The notes under the pieces are model-generated. The model was not told the origin of the DNA. It saw only the letters and a list, made by a program, of their open reading frames with translations, and searched no databases. From contig NZ_CP035686.1 of the NCBI RefSeq assembly GCF_009665255.1, positions 1,302,001-1,366,000 of the forward strand: a DNA stretch of 64,000 bases. The letters run 5' to 3'. This document shows positions 35,599-46,700 of the stretch, piece by piece. This DNA comes from Vibrio metoecus. Its GTDB lineage: Bacteria > Pseudomonadota > Gammaproteobacteria > Enterobacterales > Vibrionaceae. The translations under genes were made by a program, and so were the position numbers. Each line of letters opens with the position of its first letter. Position 1 is the stretch's first letter.

Positions 35599-35659
35599 TT
35601 TATTTTCCTTGAACAGGATAGATTTCATTGCCGCGATAGTAAGAGAATAAAACTGGAAT

Positions 35660-35671
35660 GCAAACGTTTGC
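35660..35671. promoter_or_regulatory. PurR-type operator upstream of the amidohydrolase
   Basis: GCAAACGTTTGC is a perfect 12-bp palindrome and the core of the PurR box (ACGCAAACGTTTGCGT type). It lies 62 bases upstream of the amidohydrolase start. The remaining 300-base gap (35599-35900) shows no gene. Confidence 0.6.
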
Positions 35672-35900
35672 TCTGATATTTGCAGGCTTATGTGATCTTG
35701 GCACGCTGATGTAAACAAACTCGATCACAAACGAACAAAGGCGGAATAAATATCGCCGATTCATTGGCTTGAGCAATGTTAGGTTTGAGAGCACAAGGTT
35801 GAATAACACTGAAAATGTCCATCTGGCGAACCATACTCCCTCTTTACGCATGAACGCTAAAGCTGAAAATATGGCTCGCGTGGTGGAATGCTTAACTTAT

Positions 35901-38312
35901 TTAAACTTCGCTATTGAGATAATAAACCCGCAGCGAAGTCGCTAATGTGTGTGCATCTTCTCCCAAATACTCCACGGTGACACTTTGTCCCGGTAGCAAG
36001 GTGAAGCTCGAATCACTAAACCGCCCGCCCCCCTCACACTCCAAGTACACATAAAAAGCCGGCTTGTCGCTACTTAACGTGATCCATCGCCCAGCTTGCT
36101 GCACCTCGATTTTGGCATTTTCCATCGGCAAAGATTTCAGTTCTTCTGTACCAAAATAAGTGTTCTGTAATCGCTCGCCACGGTTTTTGATCATCGCATC
36201 AACCCACAAAAAACCTTCGTGCCCTAAATTCAAAGATGCGTTTTTTTGCCACAGCGCATGGTTGTGATTAGGCAATAACGTCGCGCTGAGCGGCCACTGT
36301 TCAACAATTTCACCTTGCCAACTTATCAAGCAAATTCGGCCTTCTACTTCCTCCGGTTCACGATTATCGTTTAAACCGTGCAACGTCAATCCACCGCTGT
36401 GCTCTGAAAACACCAGATACTGCGGCGCAAAAAAGCGCTTCGCGTGATAGTGCAACTGTTTCCAACGGCCACTGTATTCAATGCTCGACCAAGAACTCAC
36501 AGGCCACAAATCATTGAGCTGCCAATACAGAATGCCGCGACAAACCGGCGAAATCGCCCGCCAGTGATCCACCGCGGTTTTGATCGCCATGGCTTGCTGC
36601 ACTTGGCTCAGATACAGCATCTGTTCAAATCCGGTTGGAAAACGGAAATAACGAGTAAACATCTCGGTGATGATGCTGTTACCGCGCGGATTTTTCTGGT
36701 GCTGTTCAAAGGTCTGCGAAGTGATGTTGAAATCGTGCTCTGGCGTAAAGGTTTTGACTTCCGCAAGGGAGGGCCAAGATTGGAAACCAAACTCAGAGCA
36801 GAATCTTGGATTCACCGAGCGATACGCACTAAAAGGCTTGCCAGAGTGCCACACATCCCAAAAGTGCATATCGCCTTTATTGTCATCATGCCATGCATCA
36901 CCAAAATCGAGTTCACCATTACAGGGCGAACTTGGCCAGAATGCGCGTTTGGGATCAAGCGATTCAATCACTTCCGCGATCTTGCGATTTAAGCGATCGT
37001 AATTGACCGTGTATTTGATACGGTTCTGTTTGGATTCGTCATACCAACCAATCGCGCCAATCACTTCGTTATCACCACACCAAAGCGCAACGCAAGGATG
37101 CTCGCGTAGCCTTGGGATTTGCCAACGCAGCTCTTGCTCGACTTCGCGCAGGAAATCCGCATGGCTCGGGTAAAGCGAACAAGCAAACATCATGTCTTGC
37201 CAAACCAGTAACCCGAGTTCATCACACAAGCTGTAAAATGTGTCACTCTCGTATTGCCCACCGCCCCACACGCGGATCATGTTCATATTGGCCTCTACCG
37301 CGCTTTGCAGCCGCTGTCGATAGCGCGCTTCATTTTCACGAGCAGGCATTGCATCAAGTGGAATCCAGTTCGCGCCTTTCGCCATCATGGGAAAGCCGTT
37401 GATCACAAACTCCATCGCCGAACCGCGTTCATCGGCTGCGGTATTCAGTTCAAGTTGGCGTAACCCGATTTTGCGCTGCAAAGTTTGCTCAGCGCTGGCC
37501 ACGCTCACGTCATACAAATGCGGCTCACCCAATCCGTTTGGCCACCAGCGCTTTGGCTGTGCAATCAAAAACTCGCACTGCACCCAACCATTATGTTCTG
37601 CGACCAACTTTTGTTGTTGATCGGCCATGGTGAACGTCAAGTTTGCAGCCAGTTCGGTTTCCACCTCTACTGCCAACGTCACAATCACACTGCCATCACG
37701 TTGCCAGCGCTGCTCTGTCGCCAACTGTTTTAATCGTGTGTGGTTAATCGGCTGTAATAGGATCGGGTCGTAAATCCCTGACACCATCAAACACAGCCCC
37801 CAGTCCCACCCTGAGTGACATTGCGTTTTGCGCACTAAATTCATATGCGGTAACTGGTTGTTACCCATAGCAGAAGGAATAGGAAAAGGTAATGCAGCGG
37901 CTCTTTTCTCGGCTTCAGGCACCACTCGATGGAAAACCATACGCAGAGTGTTACTGCCCAATGTCAAATACGGCTTAATATCCAGCTCATAACCGGCAAA
38001 CTGATTGCTGCACTCCAAGGCAAGGACGTCATTAATATACAGAGAGGCAAACGTATCGACACGTGTCAGTGTTAACCACAGTTGATCGTTCTCTAGTAGC
38101 AAGTTATTCACCTCAAACTCGCGGCTGATTTGCCAATCGACTTCTTCAATCCAGCGCACTTTGGCTTCATTGCCACCCCAATAAGGGTCAGGAATATAGT
38201 GCGCAGCCAATAAAGCAGTGACATTGTCACCTGGAATCGTCATCGGAATTGAAATATCAGGACGTTGTGGAGAGGTTAATCGCCATTGACCATTGAGATT
38301 ACAGCCAGTCAT
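35901..38312 (-). CDS. Beta-mannosidase (GH2)
   Basis: 803-residue glycoside hydrolase, presumably cytosolic as no signal peptide is seen. The N-terminal jelly roll contains GQWRL and SGWDWG. The catalytic barrel has WIPLDAMPAR, MIRVWGGGQYESDTFY, acid/base Glu in LWCGDNE (about 413) and nucleophile Glu in FCSEFGFQSWP (about 505). These fit GH2 beta-mannosidases. Start ATG follows GGGAG. No sugar transporter or regulator is next to it; it may process imported manno-oligosaccharides. Confidence 0.9.
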   Translation of the reverse strand: MTGCNLNGQWRLTSPQRPDISIPMTIPGDNVTALLAAHYIPDPYWGGNEAKVRWIEEVDWQISREFEVNNLLLENDQLWLTLTRVDTFASLYINDVLALECSNQFAGYELDIKPYLTLGSNTLRMVFHRVVPEAEKRAAALPFPIPSAMGNNQLPHMNLVRKTQCHSGWDWGLCLMVSGIYDPILLQPINHTRLKQLATEQRWQRDGSVIVTLAVEVETELAANLTFTMADQQQKLVAEHNGWVQCEFLIAQPKRWWPNGLGEPHLYDVSVASAEQTLQRKIGLRQLELNTAADERGSAMEFVINGFPMMAKGANWIPLDAMPARENEARYRQRLQSAVEANMNMIRVWGGGQYESDTFYSLCDELGLLVWQDMMFACSLYPSHADFLREVEQELRWQIPRLREHPCVALWCGDNEVIGAIGWYDESKQNRIKYTVNYDRLNRKIAEVIESLDPKRAFWPSSPCNGELDFGDAWHDDNKGDMHFWDVWHSGKPFSAYRSVNPRFCSEFGFQSWPSLAEVKTFTPEHDFNITSQTFEQHQKNPRGNSIITEMFTRYFRFPTGFEQMLYLSQVQQAMAIKTAVDHWRAISPVCRGILYWQLNDLWPVSSWSSIEYSGRWKQLHYHAKRFFAPQYLVFSEHSGGLTLHGLNDNREPEEVEGRICLISWQGEIVEQWPLSATLLPNHNHALWQKNASLNLGHEGFLWVDAMIKNRGERLQNTYFGTEELKSLPMENAKIEVQQAGRWITLSSDKPAFYVYLECEGGGRFSDSSFTLLPGQSVTVEYLGEDAHTLATSLRVYYLNSEV

Positions 38313-38584
38313 AGGTTACTCCCTTTATCGAGGATGGGTTGAAGAGAAACTTCATGGACTGTAATCCTGAAACCGGATTACCCATACTAAACAGAGGGTA
38401 AAAGACTGATAATTTGCGGCACAATTCAAACTATTCAACTCACCGTTTTACGATGAAAAATGAATCACTAAATCAGCAAATATTCACTTGGAAATCATTC
38501 ATTTTAAAAATATTACGCTGGCAAGACACGAACATACAAACACCTATAGTGTTACGCCCCCTGCCAGAGTCTTGGCAATCCTCG

Positions 38585-40501
38585 CTACAATTTGAATTTA
38601 TTGAGTAATCCATTGAGCCGAACGGAAAGCTGATTAACGTTTTCACCGCACGTCGCAACATGCGCCACGTTATTGCTAAACTGAGTGACTCCATCATTGA
38701 TATTGTGCAAATTGATATTCAATTCGGATGAAACGGCACTCTGCTCTGTCACTGAATTAGCAATATGAAAGTTCATGTCATTGATGGCACCGACTGCACG
38801 ATGAATATTATCTAATGCTTCTCCTGCTCCCCGAATTTGGCTCACACACTGTTCGGTAATCTTGTCGCTTTGTAACATGGCACTTTCTGCTGAGTTAGCA
38901 GCGCTTTGCAAACTTTCAATCATGCGTTGGATTTCCTGTGTCGAAGTCTGCGTACGGCTTGCTAAAGTACGAACCTCATCAGCGACAACAGCAAAACCAC
39001 GTCCTTGCTCACCGGCGCGAGCGGCTTCAATCGCGGCATTTAGCGCTAAAAGATTAGTCTGGTCCGCAATATTGCGAATCACTTCCAACACAGAATCTAT
39101 TGATTGAGTTTGATTATTTAGCTTACCCATCGTCAAGACCGCTTCTTGACTTTTTGTTGCCAATTCTTCAATCAAAGCAATTACTTGGCTGACAATTTGC
39201 TTACCGGTAGTCGTGGCAGCATCGGCTTGCGCTGCAGAATCAGAAGCCATATTGGCGTGCTGCGCCATTTCTTGCACTGTGATCGCCACTTGATTCATCG
39301 CAGTAGCCACTTGCTCTACCTCACTTTGTTGTTTCGTTGCACTCGCACGACTGGTTTCCGTAATACGTGCTGTTTCATCCGCAGAGATAACCAGTTGATG
39401 GGTCACATCAGAGATTTGCGCCATCGTATCGTGAATTTTTCCGACAAACAGGTTAAACGCTCTGGCGAGTTGAGCCATTTCATCTCGTGTTTTAACCGAC
39501 ATTTGCTGGCTTAAATCACCATCACCTTCGGCAATTCGTTTCATTGCTCGAGTCGCACTCACGATAGGACGAGTAATTCCTCTAGCAATCAAAATTGCGA
39601 TAATGATACCAATGGTCAGAGCAACAATACCAAGACCGACCAATTTCAAATTCACATCCCAAACGCTCGCAATAGCCTCACTGCGGTCCATCGCAATCGT
39701 CAAGACACCAATCGGTTTACCCGAAAAATCCTTCACACTTTGTAAATAAAGCGCATAGTTCTTACCGTTAATTTCAACATCCAACTTACGACTTTGTCCT
39801 GTGAGTACGGTATCTAACACGGTTTGATCAATCCACGGGCTCGCATCAAACGTCCCCGCAAATTGTTGATAGCGGCTAGATTCAGAATGAAGCAGCAATG
39901 CGATATCAACTTGGTATTTTTGCTTGAAGCTTTCAAAAAATGGCTGTCCGAAAGACAATCCGAACTCGACTGAACCAATTAGCTTACCTTCATAAAACAC
40001 TGGCACCACGCCTCGATTTCCTAAACCTGCCACACCATTTTCTAACCCCATGACAGGTTGTTTTGATTGGTTTACCTGTAATACCGTAAAACGAAAGCTA
40101 GAGAGATCATCGCCAAATTTTTCAGGCTTATGCGCACGATAGAAAGACGTTGCGGGTGGGGTATGAAATTGCAATTGAGTGGCGTCATATCGCTCTTTCA
40201 TGGCCTGATAAAGCGGTAATGTTTGAGCGGCGATAGATTGGCGGTCACCTTCTGAAAAGGCTTTTTGAATCGAGGGTGAGTTCGCGATCAACGTTGCTAG
40301 TGCCTGCGAAAGCCGCCCTGTTGAATCAATCTCAGCCACTGCAGTTTGATAGAGTTTTTCAAGTTGTCGCAGCTCATTACGATGTATTTGACCAAGAAAC
40401 TCACTGAGCACAAAGGGCATGATGATATTCATCACTAGCAACAGCAACAATGCCATTCCTAATACAATTCGAGTACGGATTTTTAGTTTAGACAGCCACA
40501 T
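38585..40501 (-). CDS. Methyl-accepting chemotaxis protein with large Cache-type sensor
   Basis: 638-residue receptor. TM1 lies at about residues 13-33 (IVLGMALLLLLVMNIIMPF). The periplasmic sensor (about 35-280) holds LQFHTPPATSFYRAHKPEKFGDDL-type sequence (quoted in part: HTPPATSFYRAHKPEKFGDD), GLGNRGVVPVFYEGKLIGSV and VDIALLLH, resembling a double-Cache domain. TM2 (VGLGIVALTIGIIIAILIAR), HAMP (ATRAMKRIAEGDGDLSQQM) and the tip QTNLLALNAAIEAARAGEQG follow. Ligand unknown. Upstream, 38313-38584 on the other side of its stop holds no gene. Confidence 0.93.
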   Translation of the reverse strand: MWLSKLKIRTRIVLGMALLLLLVMNIIMPFVLSEFLGQIHRNELRQLEKLYQTAVAEIDSTGRLSQALATLIANSPSIQKAFSEGDRQSIAAQTLPLYQAMKERYDATQLQFHTPPATSFYRAHKPEKFGDDLSSFRFTVLQVNQSKQPVMGLENGVAGLGNRGVVPVFYEGKLIGSVEFGLSFGQPFFESFKQKYQVDIALLLHSESSRYQQFAGTFDASPWIDQTVLDTVLTGQSRKLDVEINGKNYALYLQSVKDFSGKPIGVLTIAMDRSEAIASVWDVNLKLVGLGIVALTIGIIIAILIARGITRPIVSATRAMKRIAEGDGDLSQQMSVKTRDEMAQLARAFNLFVGKIHDTMAQISDVTHQLVISADETARITETSRASATKQQSEVEQVATAMNQVAITVQEMAQHANMASDSAAQADAATTTGKQIVSQVIALIEELATKSQEAVLTMGKLNNQTQSIDSVLEVIRNIADQTNLLALNAAIEAARAGEQGRGFAVVADEVRTLASRTQTSTQEIQRMIESLQSAANSAESAMLQSDKITEQCVSQIRGAGEALDNIHRAVGAINDMNFHIANSVTEQSAVSSELNINLHNINDGVTQFSNNVAHVATCGENVNQLSVRLNGLLNKFKL

Positions 40502-40711
40502 GCGATTTTCCTGCTCACTGATGTTATGCCATTGGTTTAACTATAGTGACTGCTGCTTTCGCTACAGGTTGATATTGACTTTATTTGTTTTATATCAATT
40601 TTTCTCTTACTCATTAGACATAAATGAGTGTGCCATCAAGCATTGCAGTATGGTTGTTGTCGTTTTTTGGGAAATCAGTAAACACCATCAGAAATCATCA
40701 CTGCGACTTAA

Positions 40712-40739
40712 AAAGTAACCCCAGCTTGGAGCTGGGGTT
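40712..40739 (-). terminator. Terminator of the phytase-like gene
   Basis: Minus strand: AACCCCAGCT-CCA-AGCTGGGGTT followed by ACTTTTTAA, 36 bases past the stop at 40775. Confidence 0.82.
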
Positions 40740-40774
40740 GTAAAGGTATCTTTTAGTGATGGATCACGCGCAGA

Positions 40775-42955
40775 TTAAAATGGCGTATTCACTTTGAAAA
40801 ACAGGGTTTCACCACTGCTGTCATCCACCCCATCGTTATCCGTGACTGCATACCCCTGCCCACGACTATCGATGGTAAACCCTTCGATTTTATCCACAAC
40901 ATAGCCCTTTCCTGCTTTCAGATCCGGTAGAAAATCATAAGCCAACTGCTTTTTCACCACGGGCAGAGCCTCACCCAATTTTGCAGGTTTGAGATCAGCA
41001 AGGTCAATTTGATAGAGGCGTTTAATTTTGGCGTTACCCGCGATCTGGTTATCCCGCTCTAAGACATACAATCTATTGTTATAGGCAGTGATTTCCGATA
41101 AACCGACCCACCCTTGCTCTGCATTCTCTAACGGATAGTGCACGGCATTCCACTGTTGAGTTTTGGTATTGTAAGCCAGCAATTTGGTCATGGTTTTGCC
41201 ATCGTCTTTCCAAGGACGCTGAATCGCCACCCAGAGTGTATCGCCAACCATGGCCACACCTTCGGCTCCAAATCGGGTCTGGTGCTCTAGCAATTCAGAT
41301 GGAAATTCAACGCCTTGCGTGATTTCACCGGTGGCATCAACATGATAGAGCGCGTGAGTGACTTTTTTCTCAGCATCACCTTCTGAGGCGAGCCAAAAAC
41401 CCCCTTTCCCATCAGCCGTAATGCCTTCCAGATCGAGCTTTTTCGCCACCTTACCATTGCGTTTTACGGTAATGGCTTGCTCAATGAATGCCGGTTGCTG
41501 AGTGGCATCGATAGTAAAAATTGACGGTTGTGCAGAATAAAAGCTGTCATTTACCGCGTAGAGTTTACCCGCTTGCTTAGGATCACTGGTTAAACCGGAC
41601 AGTGCTCCCCAACCAATGGGCAAACCTTGAGCATCATTGCCTGAGATAATCTGTGGATATTGAGCAGTACGCTCCGAAAGCTGGTATAGCATCACATGTG
41701 AACGCGCACCGCCATCCTCACCTAAATCGGCTTCATTGGCGGTCACCAGCAGCTGGCGCTGTGGAATTGCAATTGCCGATTCCGGAGCAATGCCTGATGG
41801 CAAAATTTGTACAAATTCTGGTTTGCCGCCCATGTCTTTATACACTCCGACCAGAGAAGCGCGTTCGGCCAACACAAAAATATACTGCTGACCATTAAAG
41901 GTCGCGACTTCTAACCCTTCGGGCTCGATGCCCTTTTTATTCGAGCGTTTTTCAGGGTAATGCCCAACACGGATCGCCTGATGTTCAAACTCCGCACCGC
42001 TTTCAAACAACACTTCACCACTTTTACTAAAGATGGTAAATCCACGCGCACCACCTTGGTAATCACCTTCATTGGCGATCACCAGTCGGTTGTTATCCAA
42101 CCATTTCACGGCATCGGGTTCACGCAATACGTTTTTAATTTTCCCATCAAAACGCAGTGCACCGTCTTTCTCTGTATCAATCTGACTGAGGTCGACTGTG
42201 CCTGCAGAAAAGTGGTTCACAATGTTGCCGCTCGCAGCGTCGATGATCACCAAATGATTATTTTCTTGTAACGTCAGGGCTATCTGGTTTTCATCATTGA
42301 ATGCCACAAACTCAGGCTCGGGATCATCCCCTGCAATTTGCGCTAGTCCGGTTAGCTCCACTCGCTTGAGGCTTTTACAATCGGGCTTACCTTGCTGATC
42401 TGTCGTCAAAATCACCAAAAATCCAGCGGGCATTTGGGGAAGCGCCCCATCATTCAACGCTTCATCACGCTCATTTTCGATTGCAACAGCGATATAACGA
42501 CCATCTTTAGAAACAGCGACAGAATCCGGTTGACCACCAAGTTCACACCGATCGACAACTTTGTGACTCGCCACGGATACGATCGCCAGATAGCCAGAAG
42601 GTTGAGTATAACTGAGTGAAGTGTTAACCCCTGCAAAAACCCACTTTCCTGCTGCTGCCATGGAAGTTGGCTCACCATTGAGTGATAGGAAACCAGCAGC
42701 TTTAGGAGCGACAGGGTCTTTAATATCCATAAAACCGATCCCACCCAGTGGACTATCAGAATAAATCACGGTATTGCCATCAGGGGTGACCGTAATGATC
42801 TCGGCCGAGGTATTTTTCTTCACATCCAGCGTGGGAGGAATGTTGTTTGCCACGGCAAAACTAGCTATGCGATTAAAGGTGTTAGCTGCGCTGGGGAAAG
42901 TGAAACAAGCTAATGCGGCCGCCAATGCACCTAAGCGGAAATGAGGATTAAGCAT
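40775..42955 (-). CDS. Secreted beta-propeller protein with phytase-like esterase domain
   Basis: 726 residues with a signal peptide (MLNPHFRLGALAAALACFTF, cleavage after SAAN). The first 400 residues or so look like a beta-propeller (VTPDGNTVIYSD, VSKDGRYIAVA, EPDAVKWLDNNRLVIANEGDY). The C-terminal 300 match esterase-like activity of phytase proteins (LEGITADGKGGFWLASEGD, VEGFTIDSRGQGY-like KIEGFTIDSRGQGYAVTDND). It is probably periplasmic or released. Substrate unproven; a phosphate-ester role is possible. Confidence 0.8.
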   Translation of the reverse strand: MLNPHFRLGALAAALACFTFPSAANTFNRIASFAVANNIPPTLDVKKNTSAEIITVTPDGNTVIYSDSPLGGIGFMDIKDPVAPKAAGFLSLNGEPTSMAAAGKWVFAGVNTSLSYTQPSGYLAIVSVASHKVVDRCELGGQPDSVAVSKDGRYIAVAIENERDEALNDGALPQMPAGFLVILTTDQQGKPDCKSLKRVELTGLAQIAGDDPEPEFVAFNDENQIALTLQENNHLVIIDAASGNIVNHFSAGTVDLSQIDTEKDGALRFDGKIKNVLREPDAVKWLDNNRLVIANEGDYQGGARGFTIFSKSGEVLFESGAEFEHQAIRVGHYPEKRSNKKGIEPEGLEVATFNGQQYIFVLAERASLVGVYKDMGGKPEFVQILPSGIAPESAIAIPQRQLLVTANEADLGEDGGARSHVMLYQLSERTAQYPQIISGNDAQGLPIGWGALSGLTSDPKQAGKLYAVNDSFYSAQPSIFTIDATQQPAFIEQAITVKRNGKVAKKLDLEGITADGKGGFWLASEGDAEKKVTHALYHVDATGEITQGVEFPSELLEHQTRFGAEGVAMVGDTLWVAIQRPWKDDGKTMTKLLAYNTKTQQWNAVHYPLENAEQGWVGLSEITAYNNRLYVLERDNQIAGNAKIKRLYQIDLADLKPAKLGEALPVVKKQLAYDFLPDLKAGKGYVVDKIEGFTIDSRGQGYAVTDNDGVDDSSGETLFFKVNTPF

Positions 42956-43099
42956 TTGAAATTCCTTTTATATATTAACTGGCACACACCCTAGTCAAAC
43001 ACTATGACAATTGGGTTAGAAGTTGATGTCACTTTTATGATACGGAGGTACATTCGTCCCCCTCATCGCTTCATTGGGTGCTTTTTATGCAATGCGCAA

Positions 43100-43128
43100 T
43101 AAAAAAGCCAGCCGAAAATCGGCTGGCT
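43100..43128 (-). terminator. Terminator of the small outer-membrane gene
   Basis: Minus strand: AGCCAGCCGA-TTT-TCGGCTGGCT then TTTTTATT, 26 bases past the stop. Confidence 0.9.
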
Positions 43129-43153
43129 CATCACGTCTTTATTTCAATAACGC

Positions 43154-43636
43154 TTATAGGAAATGGAACGTCGCGTTAAAGGAAATCGTGCCGACATCTG
43201 AGTTATCCATGGTGTACTTCATGTAGCTTGCCCCCACTGACACAGGGCCCATGATGAAGTATTCCGCCCCCACACCATACATAATGTCGATGCCATCGTT
43301 GCTCTTGTTGCCGTTGATGTTTTGATCCCATGAGTGAAGACCGCCTTTGGCGTAAACATGCAATGGGCCAAAATCAATACTTGGTTTCACGGCAAAGTAC
43401 AGTGATGTCGCAGACAACTCGCGGCTCGCACCCAGATCAAAATCGCCATGATCAACATAACCCGCTTCTAAACCAATCAGCGGCAGAATACCGGTACCCA
43501 CATGCAGTGAATACGCAGTACCATTTTTGCCTTCGAAATCAGACTGACCTACAGACGCACCGCCATAGATCCATGAATCCGCCATCGCGGTTGAAGAGGC
43601 ACCCAGTAATGCCAGAGCAAGTAATGTCTTTTTCAT
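43154..43636 (-). CDS. Small outer-membrane beta-barrel protein
   Basis: 160 residues. Signal peptide MKKTLLALALLGASSTAMA, mature DSWIYGGASVGQSDFEG. Alternating hydrophobic strands (YSLHVGTGILPLIGLEAGY, SLYFAVKPSIDFGPLHVYAKGG, YGVGAEYFIMGPVSVGASY) end in FNATFHFL, as in 8-stranded barrels of the OmpA/Ail/AcfA type. Start at 43636 after AAGGTTAAC; an upstream in-frame ATG at 43711 would spoil the signal. Function unknown. Confidence 0.87.
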   Translation of the reverse strand: MKKTLLALALLGASSTAMADSWIYGGASVGQSDFEGKNGTAYSLHVGTGILPLIGLEAGYVDHGDFDLGASRELSATSLYFAVKPSIDFGPLHVYAKGGLHSWDQNINGNKSNDGIDIMYGVGAEYFIMGPVSVGASYMKYTMDNSDVGTISFNATFHFL

Positions 43637-43763
43637 AGTTAACCTTCTTAAAATAATTGGGCAACGGTGACGGCGGCCAGTCGTTGCCACATTGAGTGCA
43701 AATTCCGTCATCTCAGCTTGTTAAGCAAATTTCATACCTACTTCACAGAATTCGCGTTTATTA

Positions 43764-46700
43764 CTAACAAGCGTCAATCGCATTGATGATCCGTTTATCC
43801 GAAACCGGATATGGTGTACCTAATTGCTGAGCAAAATAACTCACGCGTAACTCTTCGAGCATCCAACGGATTTCTCGTACGTTATCGGGAATCGCCATCC
43901 CTTTCGGGATCTTGTTCAGCAGCTCTTTATATTTGTTGGCTACCGATTCAATTTTCAGCATATGCAGACGATCTTTGTTGGGATCAGTGGGCAGTTTCTC
44001 CATCCGACGTTCAATCGCGCGCATGTAACGCAGAATATCCGGCAGACGTTTCCAACCGCACTCAGTCGCAAAGCCACTGAAAATTAGCCCTTCGATTTGT
44101 GCTTTGACATCAGAAAGTGCAAAGGCCATCGTGAAATCCACTTTACCTTTCAAACGCTTATTGATGTTGTAAGCGGTGGTCAAAATGGTTTCTACCTGTT
44201 TAGCGATCTCGACTACCGTATCGCCAAGCTCGGCACGCACATGCTCTTTGAGCGCTTCAAACGCTTGTGGCTCCCACACCATACCGCCACGCTCTTCAAT
44301 CAGCTTATCAACACCGCAGGCAATGCAGTCATCAATCAAATCCAACACTTTGCCATACGGATTAAAGTACAAACCGAGTTTAGATTTGTTCGGCAGATTG
44401 GCGTGCAGATATTTGATCGGCGATGGCACGTTAAGCAAAATCAAACGGCGCTGACCGGCACGCATCGCGCTAAGCTGCTCTTGCTCGGTTTCAAACAGTT
44501 TGATTTCAACGCTGTCTTTCTTATCGACTAACGCCGGATAGGCTCTGACTTCAAAGCCACCACGCTTTTGCTGGTACACTTTCGGCAGCTCGCCAAATGA
44601 CCACGTATGCAGATCGCGCTGTTCGATATCATCATCCGCGACTTGTGAAAGCGTCTCTTGCACCTTCTCTTTCAAGCTCTCTTTCAACTCATGCAGATCG
44701 CAGCTTTCATTGAGCTTGCGATTACGGTGATCCACAGCGCGATAAGTAATTTTTAAATGCGCAGGCAGTTGATCGAGTTTCCAATCTTCACGCAACACCG
44801 TCACACCGGTCATGCGGCGTAGCTCTTTTTCCATTGCATCGAGCAGCGGCATTTCAAACGGTGTCACTCGCGCCAAGAAAGCGTCAGCGTAATTCGGCGC
44901 GGGGACGAAATTTTTACGCAGCGTTTTCGGCAACAATTTAATTAAGCTCACCACCAACTCGTGGCGCAAACCGGGAATTTGCCAGTCAAAGCCATGTGGC
45001 TCAACTTGGTTTAATATCGGCAGCGGAATGTGTACCGTCACACCATCACTGTTTTCACCCGGTTCAAACTGGTAACTGAGTTTGAGCTTCAAGTTGCCTT
45101 GGTGCCAGAAGTTCGGGTAATCCAAATCGGTAATGTGGCTGGCATCGCCTTTGAACAGCATCTCTTTTTCAAAGCTGAGCAGATCCGGCGTTTTACGGCT
45201 GGCGGTTTTCCACCACGCATCAAAATGACGGCCCGACACCACTTCGGTGCCGACACGTTGGTCGTAGAATTGGAACAGCTCTTCATCATCAACCAGAATA
45301 TCGCGGCGACGCGATTTGTGTTCTAACTCTTCCACTTCGGCGAGCAGCGCGCGGTTTTGTTTGAAGAAGGCATGTTTGGTTTCCCAATCCCCTTCAACCA
45401 GCGCGCTACGAATGAAAATTTCGCGGCTGAGCACAGGATCAATATTGCCGTAGTTGACCAAGCGTTTCGGCACAATCGGGATGCCATACAACATCACCTT
45501 TTCATACGCCATCACCGCCGCATTTTTCTTCGACCAATGCGGTTCACTGTAGCTGCGTTTGATCAGGTGTTTCGCCAGTGGCTCAATCCAATCCGGTTCG
45601 ATTTTCGCGACCACACGCGCCCACAGCTTGGAGGTTTCCACCAGCTCAGCAGACATTACCCACTTTGGTTGCTTTTTAAATAAACCAGAGGCAGGGAAAA
45701 TGTTGAAACGTGCATTACGTGCGCCGTTGTACTCGTTCTTTTCCTGATCTTTCATACCGATGTGCGACAGCAAACCGACCAAAATCGCACTGTGTACCGC
45801 ATGGTAACTGCCCGGTTCATCATTGAGCTTAAAGCCCATTTCCCGAGTCGATTGATGCAGTTGGGTATACACATCCTGCCATTCACGCACACGCAAATAG
45901 TTGAGGTAGTCGAGCTTGCACTGACGGCGGAACTGGTTACTGGTCAACGCTTTTTGCTGCTGGCCAATGTAGTGCCAAAGGTTCACTAACGTCAGGAAAT
46001 CCGAATCTTCATGGTTAAAACGGCGATGTTTCTCATCCGATGCTTGCTGCTTATCGCTCGGCCTTTCACGCGGATCTTGAATCGACAGCGCGGAAGCAAT
46101 AATCATCACTTCTTTCAAACAGCCGAATTTAGAGGCTTCGAGCACCATGCGCGCCAAACGTGGATCAATTGGCAAACGCGCTAGCTGCTTACCACTTTCG
46201 GTGAGGCGTTTTTTCGGGTCTTTGATTTGATCGTTGATCGCGCCCAGCTCTTCGAGCAGACGCACACCATCTTGTACATTACGTTTATCCGGCGCTTCCA
46301 CAAAGGGGAAGGCTTCAATATCGCCTAGCCCCAATGCCGTCATCTGCAAAATAACTGAGGCCAAGTTGGTGCGTAGAATCTCGGGATCGGTAAATTCTGG
46401 GCGCGACAAGAAATCTTCTTCCGAATAGAGACGGATACAGATCCCCTCTTCGGTACGTCCACAGCGACCTTTACGTTGATTGGCACTGGCTTGAGAAACG
46501 GGTTCAATTGGCAGACGCTGCACTTTGGTGCGGTAGCTGTAACGGCTGATCCGCGCAGTACCCGGGTCGATAACGTATTTGATGCCCGGAACCGTTAGCG
46601 AGGTTTCCGCCACGTTGGTTGCTAGCACGATGCGGCGACCTGCATGAGGTTGGAAAATCTTGTTCTGCTCACCAGCTGACAAACGCGCATACAGTGGCAC

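Noticed and set aside
35690..35710. CRP-like half site TGTGATCTTGGCACG upstream of the amidohydrolase
   Set aside because: The left half is good but the right half lacks TCACA; too weak to call beside the much better PurR palindrome.
36444..36992. 182-codon plus-strand frame opposite the beta-mannosidase gene
   Set aside because: Fully antisense to a gene with clear catalytic motifs; no ribosome site and no recognisable protein character.
38414..38608. 64-codon plus-strand frame between the beta-mannosidase and chemoreceptor genes
   Set aside because: No convincing ribosome site or protein character, and its end overlaps the 3' end of the chemoreceptor gene.
42961..43045. Possible PhoB box upstream of the phytase-like gene (TTGTCATAGTG on the minus strand)
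   Set aside because: Only the first 7-base half resembles CTGTCAT; the second half does not match, so phosphate control is not supported.
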